Shown here: positions 40,655 through 48,742 of the stretch, in pieces | How the letters are laid out: each line of letters opens with the position of its first letter | Position numbering within the stretch: the stretch's first letter is position 1 | DNA from: Pannonibacter indicus | GTDB lineage: Bacteria; Pseudomonadota; Alphaproteobacteria; Rhizobiales; Stappiaceae | DNA length: 64,000 nt | Direction of reading: 5' to 3' | Assembly: GCF_001418225.1 (NCBI RefSeq) | Contig: NZ_LIPT01000001.1 | Coordinates: forward strand, 310,001 to 374,000 | Notes under the pieces: model-generated | What the model saw: only the letters and a program-made list of their open reading frames with translations | What the model was told of the DNA's origin: nothing | Database searches by the model: none | Position numbers and translations under genes: made by a program

Positions 40655-41653
40655 ATGAGCATGTTTAACGGATTGCGTCTGGCGGGACGCAGTGTGAAAT
40701 TTGCCGCGCGTCAGCTTGCAGCGGCAGGACTTTCGGCTTCGGTTCTCCTTGGTGCATTTGCCGAGGCTTCTGCCGCTCCGCGCAGCGTGCCTCCCGGCAA
40801 CCGCAATGCGGAGCAGCCCGCAATACCTTTCGCCTCGGCCCGCCGCACGGCAGCCATGCGCTCGACCTATGACGCAAAATTTGAGCGCGTTCTGGGCGTG
40901 CTGCGCCGTGACACGGCTCTGATCTCGGATATCAAGCGCGTTGCCGCCCGGTATGACATCGACCCGGTCCATATGATCGGTGCTATCGTTGGCGAACACA
41001 CCTATAATTATGACAGCCTCGACAGCGCCCAGAGCTATTACGTCAAGGCCCTGTCCTATGCCGGAGTCAGCCTGAATTTCGCCCATGGCGGCGTTAATGT
41101 GACGGATTTCGTCCAGAAGCCGCAGTTCAGCGCCTGCAACACCGGCGCCATCCAGAACGACAGCAACAAGCTGTGGACCTGTTACGAACGGGTCTGGGAC
41201 AGCGACTTCCGCGGCAAGAGCGTGGACGGCACGCGCTATCCCCGCACGAATTTCAACGAGACCTTTTTCCAGCCGCTCTTCTCGGGCCAGAGCTTCGGCC
41301 TCGGCCAGCTCAGCCCGCTCACAGTGCTGAAAATGACAGACCGGGTCGCCCGCCAGAGCCGGCTGCAGCGCCTGACCGCCGATAATGCCCGCGATGTCTA
41401 TCAGGCAACGATGGATCCGAACATTTCGCTGCATTACATGGCCGCGATCATCCAGGATGCGATCGAGGCCTACCGGATCGTCGGCGATGTGGACATTTCC
41501 AACAATCCCGGGATCACGGCAACTCTTTATAATCTGGGCGACCCCTGGAACCGGGCAGCCCAGTTCCGCCGCAGCGGCAACACCTGGCCCCAGGAAAACT
41601 ATTACGGCTGGCTCGTGAACGAGAAACTCGAGAAGCTGAGATCGCTTCTGTGA
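40655..41653 (+). CDS. DUF1402 exported protein
   Basis: A 332-residue protein with an N-terminal hydrophobic signal (AARQLAAAGLSASVLLGAFAEASAAP). It matches my recollection of DUF1402, a Rhizobiales family: VAARYDIDPVHMIGAIVGEHTYNYDSLDSAQ (about 110-140) and QSFGLGQLSPLTVLKMTDRVA (about 210-230) are the main signatures. GEHTYN and GQLSPLT recall lysozyme-like transglycosylases, so a cell-wall role is possible, but no catalytic residue is proven. Start 40655 has GGAG 6 bp upstream. A terminator follows directly. Confidence 0.78.
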   Translation: MSMFNGLRLAGRSVKFAARQLAAAGLSASVLLGAFAEASAAPRSVPPGNRNAEQPAIPFASARRTAAMRSTYDAKFERVLGVLRRDTALISDIKRVAARYDIDPVHMIGAIVGEHTYNYDSLDSAQSYYVKALSYAGVSLNFAHGGVNVTDFVQKPQFSACNTGAIQNDSNKLWTCYERVWDSDFRGKSVDGTRYPRTNFNETFFQPLFSGQSFGLGQLSPLTVLKMTDRVARQSRLQRLTADNARDVYQATMDPNISLHYMAAIIQDAIEAYRIVGDVDISNNPGITATLYNLGDPWNRAAQFRRSGNTWPQENYYGWLVNEKLEKLRSLL

Positions 41654-41661
41654 ACATGACA

Positions 41662-41685
41662 AAGGGGCCTCGCGGCCCCTTCTTT
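41662..41685. terminator. Bidirectional terminator between convergent genes
   Basis: AAGGGGCC-tcgc-GGCCCCTT (41662-41681) is followed by CTTTC on the plus strand and TTTGTC on the minus strand. It sits between the DUF1402 stop and the MBL-fold gene stop. Confidence 0.7.
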
Positions 41686-41700
41686 CATATCTGGCTCATG

Positions 41701-42375
41701 TCAGCGCAGGAACGGATTGGTCAGGCGCTCGTGACCGAAGGTGGACGGGTCGCCGTGTCCGGGCAGGAACGTGACGTCATCGCCCAGCGGCAGCAGCTTT
41801 TCCCGGATCGAGCGGATCAGCGTGGCATGGTCGCCCCCCGGCAGATCGGTGCGGCCGACAGATCCGGCAAACAGCACATCCCCGGAAATGGCGAACTTCA
41901 GCTCCGCATTGAAGAACACCACATGACCGGGCGCATGGCCGGGGCAATGCAGCACCTGAAACACCAGCCCGCCGATATCCACCGTGTCCCCCTCGTCCAG
42001 CCAGCGGGCCGGTTCGATCTTCCGGAACGGCGGCATGTTGAACTGCTGCGCCTGACCTTCCGACCGGTCGATCAGCATCTGATCCGCCAGATGCGGCCCC
42101 TCGATCGGAACCTTGAGCGCATCGGCAAGATCCGCTGCACCGGCGATGTGATCGATGTGGCCATGCGTGATGAGGATGCGTTCAACCTCGACCTTGTAAG
42201 CTGCCACAGTCTCCAGAATGATCTCGACGTCGCCGCCCGGATCCACCACCACACCCTTCATGCTGCGCGGGTCCCAGATGAGGGAGCAATTCTGGCGGAA
42301 GGGCGTCACCGGGATCACGGCAATCTGCACGGGCGGCAGGCCATCCTGCATCGCATCACCGTCGGTTGAAGTCAT
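41701..42375 (-). CDS. MBL-fold metallo-hydrolase (glyoxalase II-like)
   Basis: A 224-residue zinc hydrolase. The zinc motif THGHIDHIAG, the later His in HCPGHAPGHVVFF, the DVLFAGSVGRTDLPGGD and the end GHGDPSTFGHER all place it in the single-domain, YcbL-like glyoxalase II group. Start 42375 (MTSTDGDAMQ) is supported by AGGAG. It probably hydrolyses a glutathione thioester or related compound; the exact substrate is unknown. Confidence 0.9.
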   Translation of the reverse strand: MTSTDGDAMQDGLPPVQIAVIPVTPFRQNCSLIWDPRSMKGVVVDPGGDVEIILETVAAYKVEVERILITHGHIDHIAGAADLADALKVPIEGPHLADQMLIDRSEGQAQQFNMPPFRKIEPARWLDEGDTVDIGGLVFQVLHCPGHAPGHVVFFNAELKFAISGDVLFAGSVGRTDLPGGDHATLIRSIREKLLPLGDDVTFLPGHGDPSTFGHERLTNPFLR

Positions 42376-42829
42376 TTCGGGCTCCTGAAAGCTGGCATCT
42401 GCAGTTTCAGTAACCTGCAGCCCCTCCCCCCGCAAGCCGCAGATCAGATGGCGAGCTGGACAGCAGATCTCCGGATTGGCGGAACACAGCTTGAAATGCC
42501 TGATTGGAAGGCAGAAGGCGGCAGCTCTCCCGTAAATTGGGCAGCAAGAGCGCAGGTGCCCAAATCACGTTGCGGCATTTGCGACCTTTAGACCATTGCC
42601 CGGTAAGGATTCGCTTGCCGGAAGCCGTTTTTCACAGCTATGATAATTCTGCGGCGGATTGGATCGGGTTGCGGCAGCGTTGTTTCTTCCCAATACCATG
42701 TTGTTGGCAGTGGCAAGTCCGTTGGCCTTGCGGGGTCAGCAGGCTGCATGGAACGTCCGCACTTCGGTGCGGGAGAGATAGGAATGGGTCGGAGCCGTGA
42801 AGACGGCACGCAAATAGGGTGTTTCAGCA
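42376..42829. other. Long leader region of the cold-shock gene
   Basis: 454 bp between the divergent MBL gene and the cold-shock gene. No protein gene is supported. It contains the likely promoter at 42615-42644 and a leader of roughly 180 nt with several GC-rich stretches that could fold. Cold-shock mRNAs often carry such regulatory leaders. Confidence 0.45.
42615..42644 (+). promoter_or_regulatory. Predicted promoter of the cold-shock gene
   Basis: TTGCCG (42615-42620) and TATGAT (42639-42644) are 18 bp apart, giving a start near 42652 and a leader of about 178 nt. Predicted from sequence only. Confidence 0.35.
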
Positions 42830-43627
42830 ATGCACGATGGCGATTCGGACCGGCGTTCGCGCGGACGGCGCGGCGGCAAGCGTGAGTTCGGCGGTCCGCA
42901 GGACTTCGGCAGCGATTTCGGCGGCGGCAGTGAATTCGGCGGTGGTGACTATAACGCCCCCCGCCGCAGTGGCGGATTTGGTGGCGGTTACGGCGGTGGC
43001 GAGGAATACGCTTCTGCCGGCGGCCGTGATGGCGGTGGCGGCTACGGCGGTGGACGCAGCGGCGGCGGTTACGGCGGTGGCCGTGAAGGCGGCGGCGGTT
43101 ACGGCAGCGGCCGTGAAGGCGGTGGCGGTTACGGCAGCGGCCGTGATGGCGGCGGCGGCTACGGCGGTGGACGCAGCGGCGGCGGCGGTTACGGCGGTGG
43201 ACGTGAAGGCGGCGGCTACGGCGGTGGACGCGGCGGCTACGGCGGCGGCCGTGATGGCGGCTACGGCGGAGGACGCGGCGGTTATGGCGGCGGCGGTGGC
43301 CGTGACGGAGATGGTGGCCCGCGCCGTCCGCGTCCCGAGTTCGACGGTCCGGTCGAGCGCGGCCCGCGCCAGATGGGTACTGTGAAGTTCTTCAAGGCCG
43401 ACAAGGGCTTTGGCTTCATCACCCCGGACAATGGCGACGCCGATGTCTTCGTCCACATCTCGGCTGTGGAGCGTTCGGGCTTCCAGGCTCTGGACAGCGG
43501 TCAGCGCGTATCCTTCGAGACCGAGCCGGATCGCCGCGGCAAGGGCCCGAAGGCTGTGAACCTGCAGGCTCTGGAAGGTGAAGCCACCTCCAGCGAGCAG
43601 GACGACGACGCAGGCTACGACGGCTGA
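42830..43627 (+). CDS. Cold-shock domain protein with long RGG/GGYGGG N-terminus
   Basis: A 265-residue RNA/DNA-binding protein. Residues 1-46 are basic/acidic and Gly-rich. Residues 47-163 are a nearly uninterrupted run of (R/E/D)GGGGYGGGR-type repeats, Arg-Gly-Gly and Gly-Tyr-Gly, with no secondary structure expected. Residues 181-250 are a cold-shock domain: KGFGFIT (192-198, RNP1) and VFVHI (206-210, RNP2) are intact. The last 15 residues are acidic. Plant glycine-rich proteins combine CSD and Gly-rich parts, usually in the reverse order. The repeat DNA reads as GGCGGT/GGC triplets. A terminator follows 37 bp after the stop. Confidence 0.92.
   Translation: MHDGDSDRRSRGRRGGKREFGGPQDFGSDFGGGSEFGGGDYNAPRRSGGFGGGYGGGEEYASAGGRDGGGGYGGGRSGGGYGGGREGGGGYGSGREGGGGYGSGRDGGGGYGGGRSGGGGYGGGREGGGYGGGRGGYGGGRDGGYGGGRGGYGGGGGRDGDGGPRRPRPEFDGPVERGPRQMGTVKFFKADKGFGFITPDNGDADVFVHISAVERSGFQALDSGQRVSFETEPDRRGKGPKAVNLQALEGEATSSEQDDDAGYDG
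43009..43310 (+). repeat. Gly-rich coding repeat array
   Basis: A GGC/GGT/CGT/TAC-rich tandem array of imperfect units about 24-30 bp long encodes the RGG/GGYGGG tract of the cold-shock protein. Degenerate copies suggest expansion and contraction by slippage, so length may differ between strains. Confidence 0.8.
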
Positions 43628-43664
43628 TCTGGCCTGATGCCGGCCCCATGGTCCGGTGAGATTG

Positions 43665-43700
43665 CGGTGGCCTTCCCCGGAGGGCCACCGTTTTTCTTTT
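43665..43700 (+). terminator. Intrinsic terminator of the cold-shock gene
   Basis: CGGTGGCC / GGCCACCG (43665-43672, 43683-43690) is followed by TTTTTCTTTT (43691-43700). Confidence 0.9.
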
Positions 43701-43897
43701 CAGCGGCAGCCCCCCTTGCTGTGCTGACAGCCGCTCCGGCACGGGCTGTTGAGACGAGCCGGAGACGCAAAGCGACAAGCAGCGCCCGGCCTTGTGCCCC
43801 TGTCCGGGGCCTGGGCCGCGAAGCTCCCCTTGCCAGACACGCCTCTTCCCCATAAAGCCCATCTGAGCACCGCATCTTTCGACACGAGGACCACCAC

Positions 43898-44746
43898 ATG
43901 AATTACCGGCACGCCTATCACGCCGGCAACATCGGCGATGTCCTCAAACATCTCGTTCTCGCCCGCTGCATTTCCTACATGCAGCGCAAGGACGCGGCGT
44001 TCCGCATCATCGACACCCATGCGGGCATCGGCGGTTATGATCTGCGCGCCGAAGAGACGCAGAAAACCGGCGAATGGCAGCAGGGCATCGCCAAGGTGCT
44101 GGCGGCGGATGTTCCGGCCAAGGCAGCGCCCGTGCTGGCAGACTGGCTCGATGTGGTGAAGGGCCTCAATCCAGGTGCCGAACTCACCCAGTACCCCGGC
44201 TCCCCTGCCCTTGCCCGTGCCCTTATGCGCCCGCAGGACCGGCTGACGCTGACAGAGCTTCATCCCGCCGATTTCGAGACGCTCGCCGCCCGGTTTGAAG
44301 GCGACTGGCAGGTAAAGACCATCCATCTGGACGGCTGGCTGGCGCTTGGCAGTTTCGTGCCGCCCAAGGAAAAGCGCGGCCTTGTGCTGATTGATCCGGC
44401 CTTCGAAGTCACCAACGAGTTCGAACTCATGGCGGACGGGATGATCAAGGCCTGGAAGCGCTGGCGCAGCGGCATGTATCTGGCCTGGTATCCGCTCAAG
44501 GACCGCAAGAGCGTGGAGCGCTTCCACCGGACGCTGGAAGAGGCGGAGTTGCGCGATGTGCTGGTCCTGGAGCTCAACGCCGGGTACAGCTCGCCCGACC
44601 GTCCGATGAAGGGGTCAGGCATGACCATCATCAATCCGCCCTTTACTCTGGCGGACGACATGCGCAACACCTTGCCCTGGCTGGCAGAGGTTCTGGCCCA
44701 AGGGCCGGGAGCATCGGCCCGGATCTTCCAGCTTCTGGACGAATGA
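43898..44746 (+). CDS. rlmJ: 23S rRNA (adenine-2030 N6) methyltransferase RlmJ
   Basis: Methylates A2030 of 23S rRNA with SAM. The 282-residue product begins MNYRHAYHAGNIGDVLKHLVL with the family's N-terminal signature, then IDTHAGIGGYDL (motif I) and GMTIINPPFTLADDM at the C-terminal end. The motif IV position reads LVLIDPAFEVT: the second Pro of the usual DPPY/DPPF is Ala, an unexpected change in the catalytic loop. Length is typical. It stands alone with a good terminator upstream. Confidence 0.93.
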   Translation: MNYRHAYHAGNIGDVLKHLVLARCISYMQRKDAAFRIIDTHAGIGGYDLRAEETQKTGEWQQGIAKVLAADVPAKAAPVLADWLDVVKGLNPGAELTQYPGSPALARALMRPQDRLTLTELHPADFETLAARFEGDWQVKTIHLDGWLALGSFVPPKEKRGLVLIDPAFEVTNEFELMADGMIKAWKRWRSGMYLAWYPLKDRKSVERFHRTLEEAELRDVLVLELNAGYSSPDRPMKGSGMTIINPPFTLADDMRNTLPWLAEVLAQGPGASARIFQLLDE

Positions 44747-44926
44747 CAGCAGGACATTTCCAGCCGGCGCAGACTGCCTTGCACTTTCGCCGCACCGGCT
44801 TGAGCTGCCCTCGTGCGGCAGGTTCACCAAGAGCGGGGATGAGAAACACTGCTTGACGGGGACGCAGGCTTCCCGCAAGGTTTCGCGGATTTTCCAGGCA
44901 TGTTTTGCAAGGGAAGGTTCCGCGAA

Positions 44927-45355
44927 ATGCGCGCATTTCTGAAGTCAGGTTTCATCGTACTGGCAGCCGCAGGCTTTGTTGCAGTGCTGGGTGCTGCCCG
45001 CCCAGCGGCCGCATCTCCGGCACAGGACCGTCTTCCTGCCTGCGAGTCGCCGGCTGTCCTCCATGCCGCCATGGCCCATATTGCCGCCGCCGATGCTGAC
45101 TACCGGGGCGGCATCACCATCCAGTCGATCAGCCGCATAGAGCAGACCGGTTATGGCGAACCGCTCGGCAGCCTGCTCGCCCAGCGCTATTGCTCGGGCC
45201 AGGCAACCTTGTCTGACGGCCGTTCGCACAACGTCTATTTCCGCATCGCTGAAGGCCGAGGCCTCCTTGGACTAACATGGGGTGTACAGGCCTGCCTGCC
45301 CGGTCTCGACAAGTGGTATGTCTATGATGGCCGCTGCGAGGCCATCAGGCCCTGA
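44927..45355 (+). CDS. Exported small protein next to RNase T2
   Basis: A 142-residue protein starting MRAFLKSGFIVLAAAGFVAVLGAARPAAA, a good Sec signal with cleavage near ASP. The mature part has four cysteines (including PACESP, RYCSG and QACLPGLDKW), an ITIQSISRIEQTGYGEP segment and a YVYDGRCEAIRP end. Cysteine pairs suggest disulfides in the periplasm. No family recognised. GGGAAGG sits upstream. It is probably co-transcribed with the RNase T2 gene. Confidence 0.62.
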   Translation: MRAFLKSGFIVLAAAGFVAVLGAARPAAASPAQDRLPACESPAVLHAAMAHIAAADADYRGGITIQSISRIEQTGYGEPLGSLLAQRYCSGQATLSDGRSHNVYFRIAEGRGLLGLTWGVQACLPGLDKWYVYDGRCEAIRP

Positions 45356-45392
45356 CCCGGTGACCGGCAGCGCCGCCACGCAAGGGCCTGTT

Positions 45393-46052
45393 GTGCTGGC
45401 TCGGCGGGCTATCGCCCGCTTCGCGCTCCTGCCAGTTCTGCTGCTTCTGCCCATCACGGCAGATGCACAGGACAGCAACAGGCCCGGAGCCTTCGATTTC
45501 TATGTCCTCGCCCTGTCATGGTCGCCCGCCTATTGCGAACTGAACCGGCGGCGCGCGGACCCGCAGCAATGCGGCGATGGCAAAAATTACCGTTTCATCG
45601 TCCATGGCCTTTGGCCGCAGCGCGAGAGGGGATGGCCTGATTACTGTCCGCTGCCGCGTGACCTTCCGCCCTCTGCCGGTGACATCCGGTCCATGCTGGA
45701 CATCATGCCGAGCCAGGGCCTCATCCAGCATCAGTGGCGCAAGCATGGCACCTGCTCCGGCCTGCCGCCGTCAGACTATTTTTCCAAGACCCGCCAGGCC
45801 TTCGAAAAGATCCGCATTCCCGAAACCTTCACCCGTATGACACGCCGCGGCAGGATCAGTCCCGAAGGCGCCGAGGCCGCCTTTGCTGCGGTGAATCCGG
45901 GCCTCACCCGGGAAGGTATGGCCGTCTCCTGCAACCGCGGTATCCTGACAGAGTTGCGCATCTGCCTGACGAAAGATCTCGAGTTCCGGGCCTGCCCCTC
46001 CGTTGACCGCAGCGGCTGCCGTGCCTCCAGCCTCGACGTTCCGCCCCCCTGA
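45393..46052 (+). CDS. Ribonuclease T2 family protein
   Basis: A secreted acid RNase cleaving single-stranded RNA via a 2',3'-cyclic intermediate. GTG 45393 gives a signal peptide (LARRAIARFALLPVLLLLPITADAQ) and removes overlap with the upstream gene; ATGs at 45327 or 45282 are alternatives. The CAS1 motif FIVHGLWPQ and CAS2 HQWRKHGTC carry the two catalytic histidines, and cysteines occur at NRRRADPQQCG, TCSG and the C-terminus. Likely a periplasmic or extracellular scavenging enzyme for nucleotides and phosphate. Confidence 0.9.
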   Translation: MLARRAIARFALLPVLLLLPITADAQDSNRPGAFDFYVLALSWSPAYCELNRRRADPQQCGDGKNYRFIVHGLWPQRERGWPDYCPLPRDLPPSAGDIRSMLDIMPSQGLIQHQWRKHGTCSGLPPSDYFSKTRQAFEKIRIPETFTRMTRRGRISPEGAEAAFAAVNPGLTREGMAVSCNRGILTELRICLTKDLEFRACPSVDRSGCRASSLDVPPP

Positions 46053-46160
46053 CAGGGACGCCCGCTGCGGAGCGTGGCAAGCAGAAGGCATGCACAGTGG
46101 CCTTGCGCCTGCGCCAAGGGCATGCACAACTGACGTTCCCACAAAGGAGATTTCAGCCCG

Positions 46161-46778
46161 ATGCTCATTCTGCGCTCCTCGCCTGCCTCCCCCTTTGGCC
46201 GCAAGTGCAAGATTGCCGCAAGCGTTCTCGGCATCTTCGACAAGATCGAGATACAAGCTACCGACACAACGAATCCGGCGGACACGATTCGCCTGCAGAA
46301 CCCGCTCGGCAAGATCCCGGCACTGATCCTGGAAGACGGCACAGTGCTCTATGACAGCCGCGTGATCGTTGAATATCTGGACTTTTTCGCTGGTGGCGGC
46401 CGCATCATCCCGGCAGGCGAAGGCCGGTTCGAGGTTCTGCGCCTGCAGGCGCTGGCCGACGGCATGCAGGATGCCAGCATCCTGCAGGTTTATGAAACCC
46501 GCTTCCGCGCGGAGGAACAACGTTCGGCCGATTGGCTCAGCTATCAGGCGGAGAAAGTCTCCCGCGCCCTGTCCTCTCTGGAGGCTGCCCCTCCCGCTCC
46601 GGTCAAGGTGACCAACGGGGTGGATGCCGGTCAGATCGCCCTTGCCTGCGCGCTTGGCTATCTGGACCTTCGCTTCGAGGGCGCCTGGCGCCAGCAGGCA
46701 CCGCATCTCGTCACCTGGCTGGATGGCTTCGAGGCGCATGTTCCGATGTTCGCAAAGACCCGGATTCTGCCTGCCTGA
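46161..46778 (+). CDS. Glutathione S-transferase family protein
   Basis: A 205-residue GST. The N-terminal thioredoxin-fold domain (MLILRSSPASPFGRKCKIAASVLGI, with QNPLGKIPALILEDGTVLYDSRVIVEYLD containing the cis-Pro and the Ser of the SR motif) binds glutathione. The C-terminal helical domain follows (about 90-200). The catalytic-type Ser/Cys near the N-terminus is present. AAAGGAG is about 11 bp upstream of the ATG. Xenobiotic or stress-metabolite conjugation is likely; the substrate is unknown. Confidence 0.92.
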   Translation: MLILRSSPASPFGRKCKIAASVLGIFDKIEIQATDTTNPADTIRLQNPLGKIPALILEDGTVLYDSRVIVEYLDFFAGGGRIIPAGEGRFEVLRLQALADGMQDASILQVYETRFRAEEQRSADWLSYQAEKVSRALSSLEAAPPAPVKVTNGVDAGQIALACALGYLDLRFEGAWRQQAPHLVTWLDGFEAHVPMFAKTRILPA

Positions 46779-46800
46779 CCTGTAAACAGCACCAGAAACA

Positions 46801-46831
46801 AAAGGCCCGGCGGAATGTCCGCCGGGCCTTT
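46801..46831. terminator. Bidirectional terminator between GST and porin genes
   Basis: AAAGGCCCGGCGG / CCGCCGGGCCTTT, 13-bp arms with a 5-nt loop, between the convergent genes. On the minus strand the tail TTTTGTTTC follows; on the plus strand TTTGTCTTG. Confidence 0.82.
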
Positions 46832-46857
46832 GTCTTGATCGTCCGGAATGGCCGGGA

Positions 46858-47529
46858 TCAGAACTTGTAGCTCAGACCAACGCGGGTCACGTTGTCCTGC
46901 AGCTTCACGCGCTGGCTCACGCCGCCAACGTCGAAGTTGTCACGGCCGTAGTCGGAGTGCAGATACTCGACGCGGGCAGTGATGTTGTTGGTCAGAGCAC
47001 CTTCAACACCGGCGCCGAGGACCCAACCGGTCTTCGTTTCATCGCGCTTGGTGCCGGCAACATTGGTTTCCATGTTGGCGATCGCCAGACCACCGGTGCT
47101 GTAGACCATCAGACGGTCGAACACGACACCGGCACGGGCGCGCAGCGAGCCGTTCCAGTTGGACGAATTCTTGATCGAAACGCCATTGCCGGAGCTGCGC
47201 TTGTCAAGATCACGGTACTGGAAGTCAGCTTCAGCACCCGCCAGGAAGTTCGGCGTGATCTGGTAGTTGTAACCACCATGGATACCGATGGTCGGGCCAT
47301 TGGTGCTGCTCTTGACGTTGCCCGTCAGAGCGGACGAATTCTTGAACTCGCCCCAAGCCCAGCCTGCGTTCGCACCGAAGTAGAAGCCGGACCAGTCAAA
47401 GCGAGCGTCCGAAACCGGAGCCTGATCATACATCACCGGTGCGGCCGGCGCAGGGAGGTCGGCAGCGAATGCCGGAGCCGCTGCGGCGAGCGCAACCAGG
47501 GACACACCAGCAACTGCGAGACTCTTCAT
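46858..47529 (-). CDS. Outer-membrane beta-barrel protein (Omp25/Omp31/RopB type)
   Basis: A 223-residue outer-membrane protein with a classic signal (MKSLAVAGVSLVALAAAAPAFA, cleavage before ADLP). The 8-stranded barrel opens with WSGFYFGANAGWAWG, has GIHGGYNYQITPNFLAGAEADFQYRD, and ends VTRVGLSYKF with the C-terminal Phe required for insertion. Members of this family are abundant envelope proteins in Rhizobiales; in Brucella they influence virulence. GGAGC precedes the ATG. Expression is probably high, given its own strong terminator. Confidence 0.93.
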   Translation of the reverse strand: MKSLAVAGVSLVALAAAAPAFAADLPAPAAPVMYDQAPVSDARFDWSGFYFGANAGWAWGEFKNSSALTGNVKSSTNGPTIGIHGGYNYQITPNFLAGAEADFQYRDLDKRSSGNGVSIKNSSNWNGSLRARAGVVFDRLMVYSTGGLAIANMETNVAGTKRDETKTGWVLGAGVEGALTNNITARVEYLHSDYGRDNFDVGGVSQRVKLQDNVTRVGLSYKF

Positions 47530-47853
47530 GTTTTTGCTCCACGCAATACAGGTTCAAAGTCGAGGATCATACCTCATGGGCAAGACAGCCGATTGTCGTG
47601 GCGGCTATCCCCATCCTCACCCACATCGAGGTATGCCCCCCGTTTGTGTCGGAAAATTTGGCAGAATATGGAAAAACCGTGGCAAGCCCGGGGTTCTTTC
47701 GGGATGGTAAGCATCGGGTAAAATCACCCGGCATAAGCTGCCCGCCGTTGCAAAATGCAAAAAACCGAAGGCAATCAGCGGTTAGGTAAACTTGATCCGC
47801 GTTGACCAATGCGCCGTATTCAAAGCACCTGATTGAACAAGAGACAAGCACGA
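47530..47853. other. Divergent spacer of porin and SDR genes
   Basis: 324 bp containing the promoters of both flanking genes. T- and A-rich strings lie at 47715-47780. A consensus-quality promoter was not found by eye; TTGATC-N17-CGTATT (47792-47820) toward the SDR is only weak. Confidence 0.4.
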
Positions 47854-48618
47854 ATGACACAGGCGGCCGGAACGGCACTCATTACCGGCGCATCCAGCCG
47901 CATTGGCGGAGCGATCGCGCTCGATCTGGCGGCGCATGGCTGGACAGTGCTCCTCCATGCCCACCACGGGCTGGAGCGGGCAGATGCCCTGAAGCAGTCG
48001 ATCCTGTCAGGCGGCGGCACCGCACATGTCTTCCAGGCGGACCTGACCCGGCCGGATGAACTGGCTGGCCTGATTCCTGCGGCCATAAAGGCTGCCGGTC
48101 AGCTGGACCTTCTTGTCAACAATGCCTCCATCTTCCAGCCCGACGAGGCTGGTGCTCTCGACCCGGCCCTTTTCGATGCGCATTTTGCCATTCACGTAAA
48201 AGCGCCGCTGTTCCTGACAGATGCCTTCGCCAGCGCCTTGCCTGCGCCGTCCGAGGGGCTGGTGGTCAACATCATCGACCAGCGCGTCTGGAAGACGACG
48301 CCGCGCTTTGTCAGCTACTCGCTCTCCAAGGCGGCCCTGTGGGAGCAGACCCGCATGATGGCGCAGGCCCTGGCCCCGCGCATCCGCGTCAATGCCATCG
48401 GCCCCGGCCCCAGTTTCCGGAACGAACGGCAGAGCGGCGAGGACTTCGCCCGTCAGCAGCAGGCTGTTCTGTTGCAGCGGGGCCCGGCCCCGGAGGAATT
48501 TGGCGCAACCGTCCGCCATTTCTGGGCCATGCGCTCCGTCACCGGCCAGATGCTGGCACTGGATGGCGGCCAGCACCTCGCCTGGGAAACGGCGGATGTG
48601 ATTGGCGTCGGGGAGTAA
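47854..48618 (+). CDS. SDR-family oxidoreductase, pteridine-reductase-like
   Basis: A 254-residue SDR. LITGASSRIGGAIALDLA matches the TGxxxRIG variant of folate/pteridine reductases (FolM, PTR1). NNASIF, INIIDQRVWK, and YSLSKAALWEQTRMMAQALAP (Tyr and Lys) follow, with the end QMLALDGGQHLAWE. Such enzymes reduce dihydrofolate or dihydromonapterin with NADPH. The start MTQAAGTALITG at 47854 is chosen; a TTG at 47833 is possible. Precedes uvrC by 124 bp. Substrate inferred from motif only. Confidence 0.85.
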   Translation: MTQAAGTALITGASSRIGGAIALDLAAHGWTVLLHAHHGLERADALKQSILSGGGTAHVFQADLTRPDELAGLIPAAIKAAGQLDLLVNNASIFQPDEAGALDPALFDAHFAIHVKAPLFLTDAFASALPAPSEGLVVNIIDQRVWKTTPRFVSYSLSKAALWEQTRMMAQALAPRIRVNAIGPGPSFRNERQSGEDFARQQQAVLLQRGPAPEEFGATVRHFWAMRSVTGQMLALDGGQHLAWETADVIGVGE

Positions 48619-48742
48619 TTCACCCGCGTTTTCCCGGCGCCGGATGCACCCATATTAGCGTCACGGCACAAGCCATCTAGAATGGCGCCATGTTGGTGAA
48701 GATTCGCCGGGCCTTCGTGCCCGGCCGAGGTATAGTGAAGTC

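Noticed and set aside
43009-43310. Repeats that could suggest a CRISPR array
   Set aside because: Units are in frame, translate to RGG/GGYGGG, and lack distinct spacers; this is a coding repeat.
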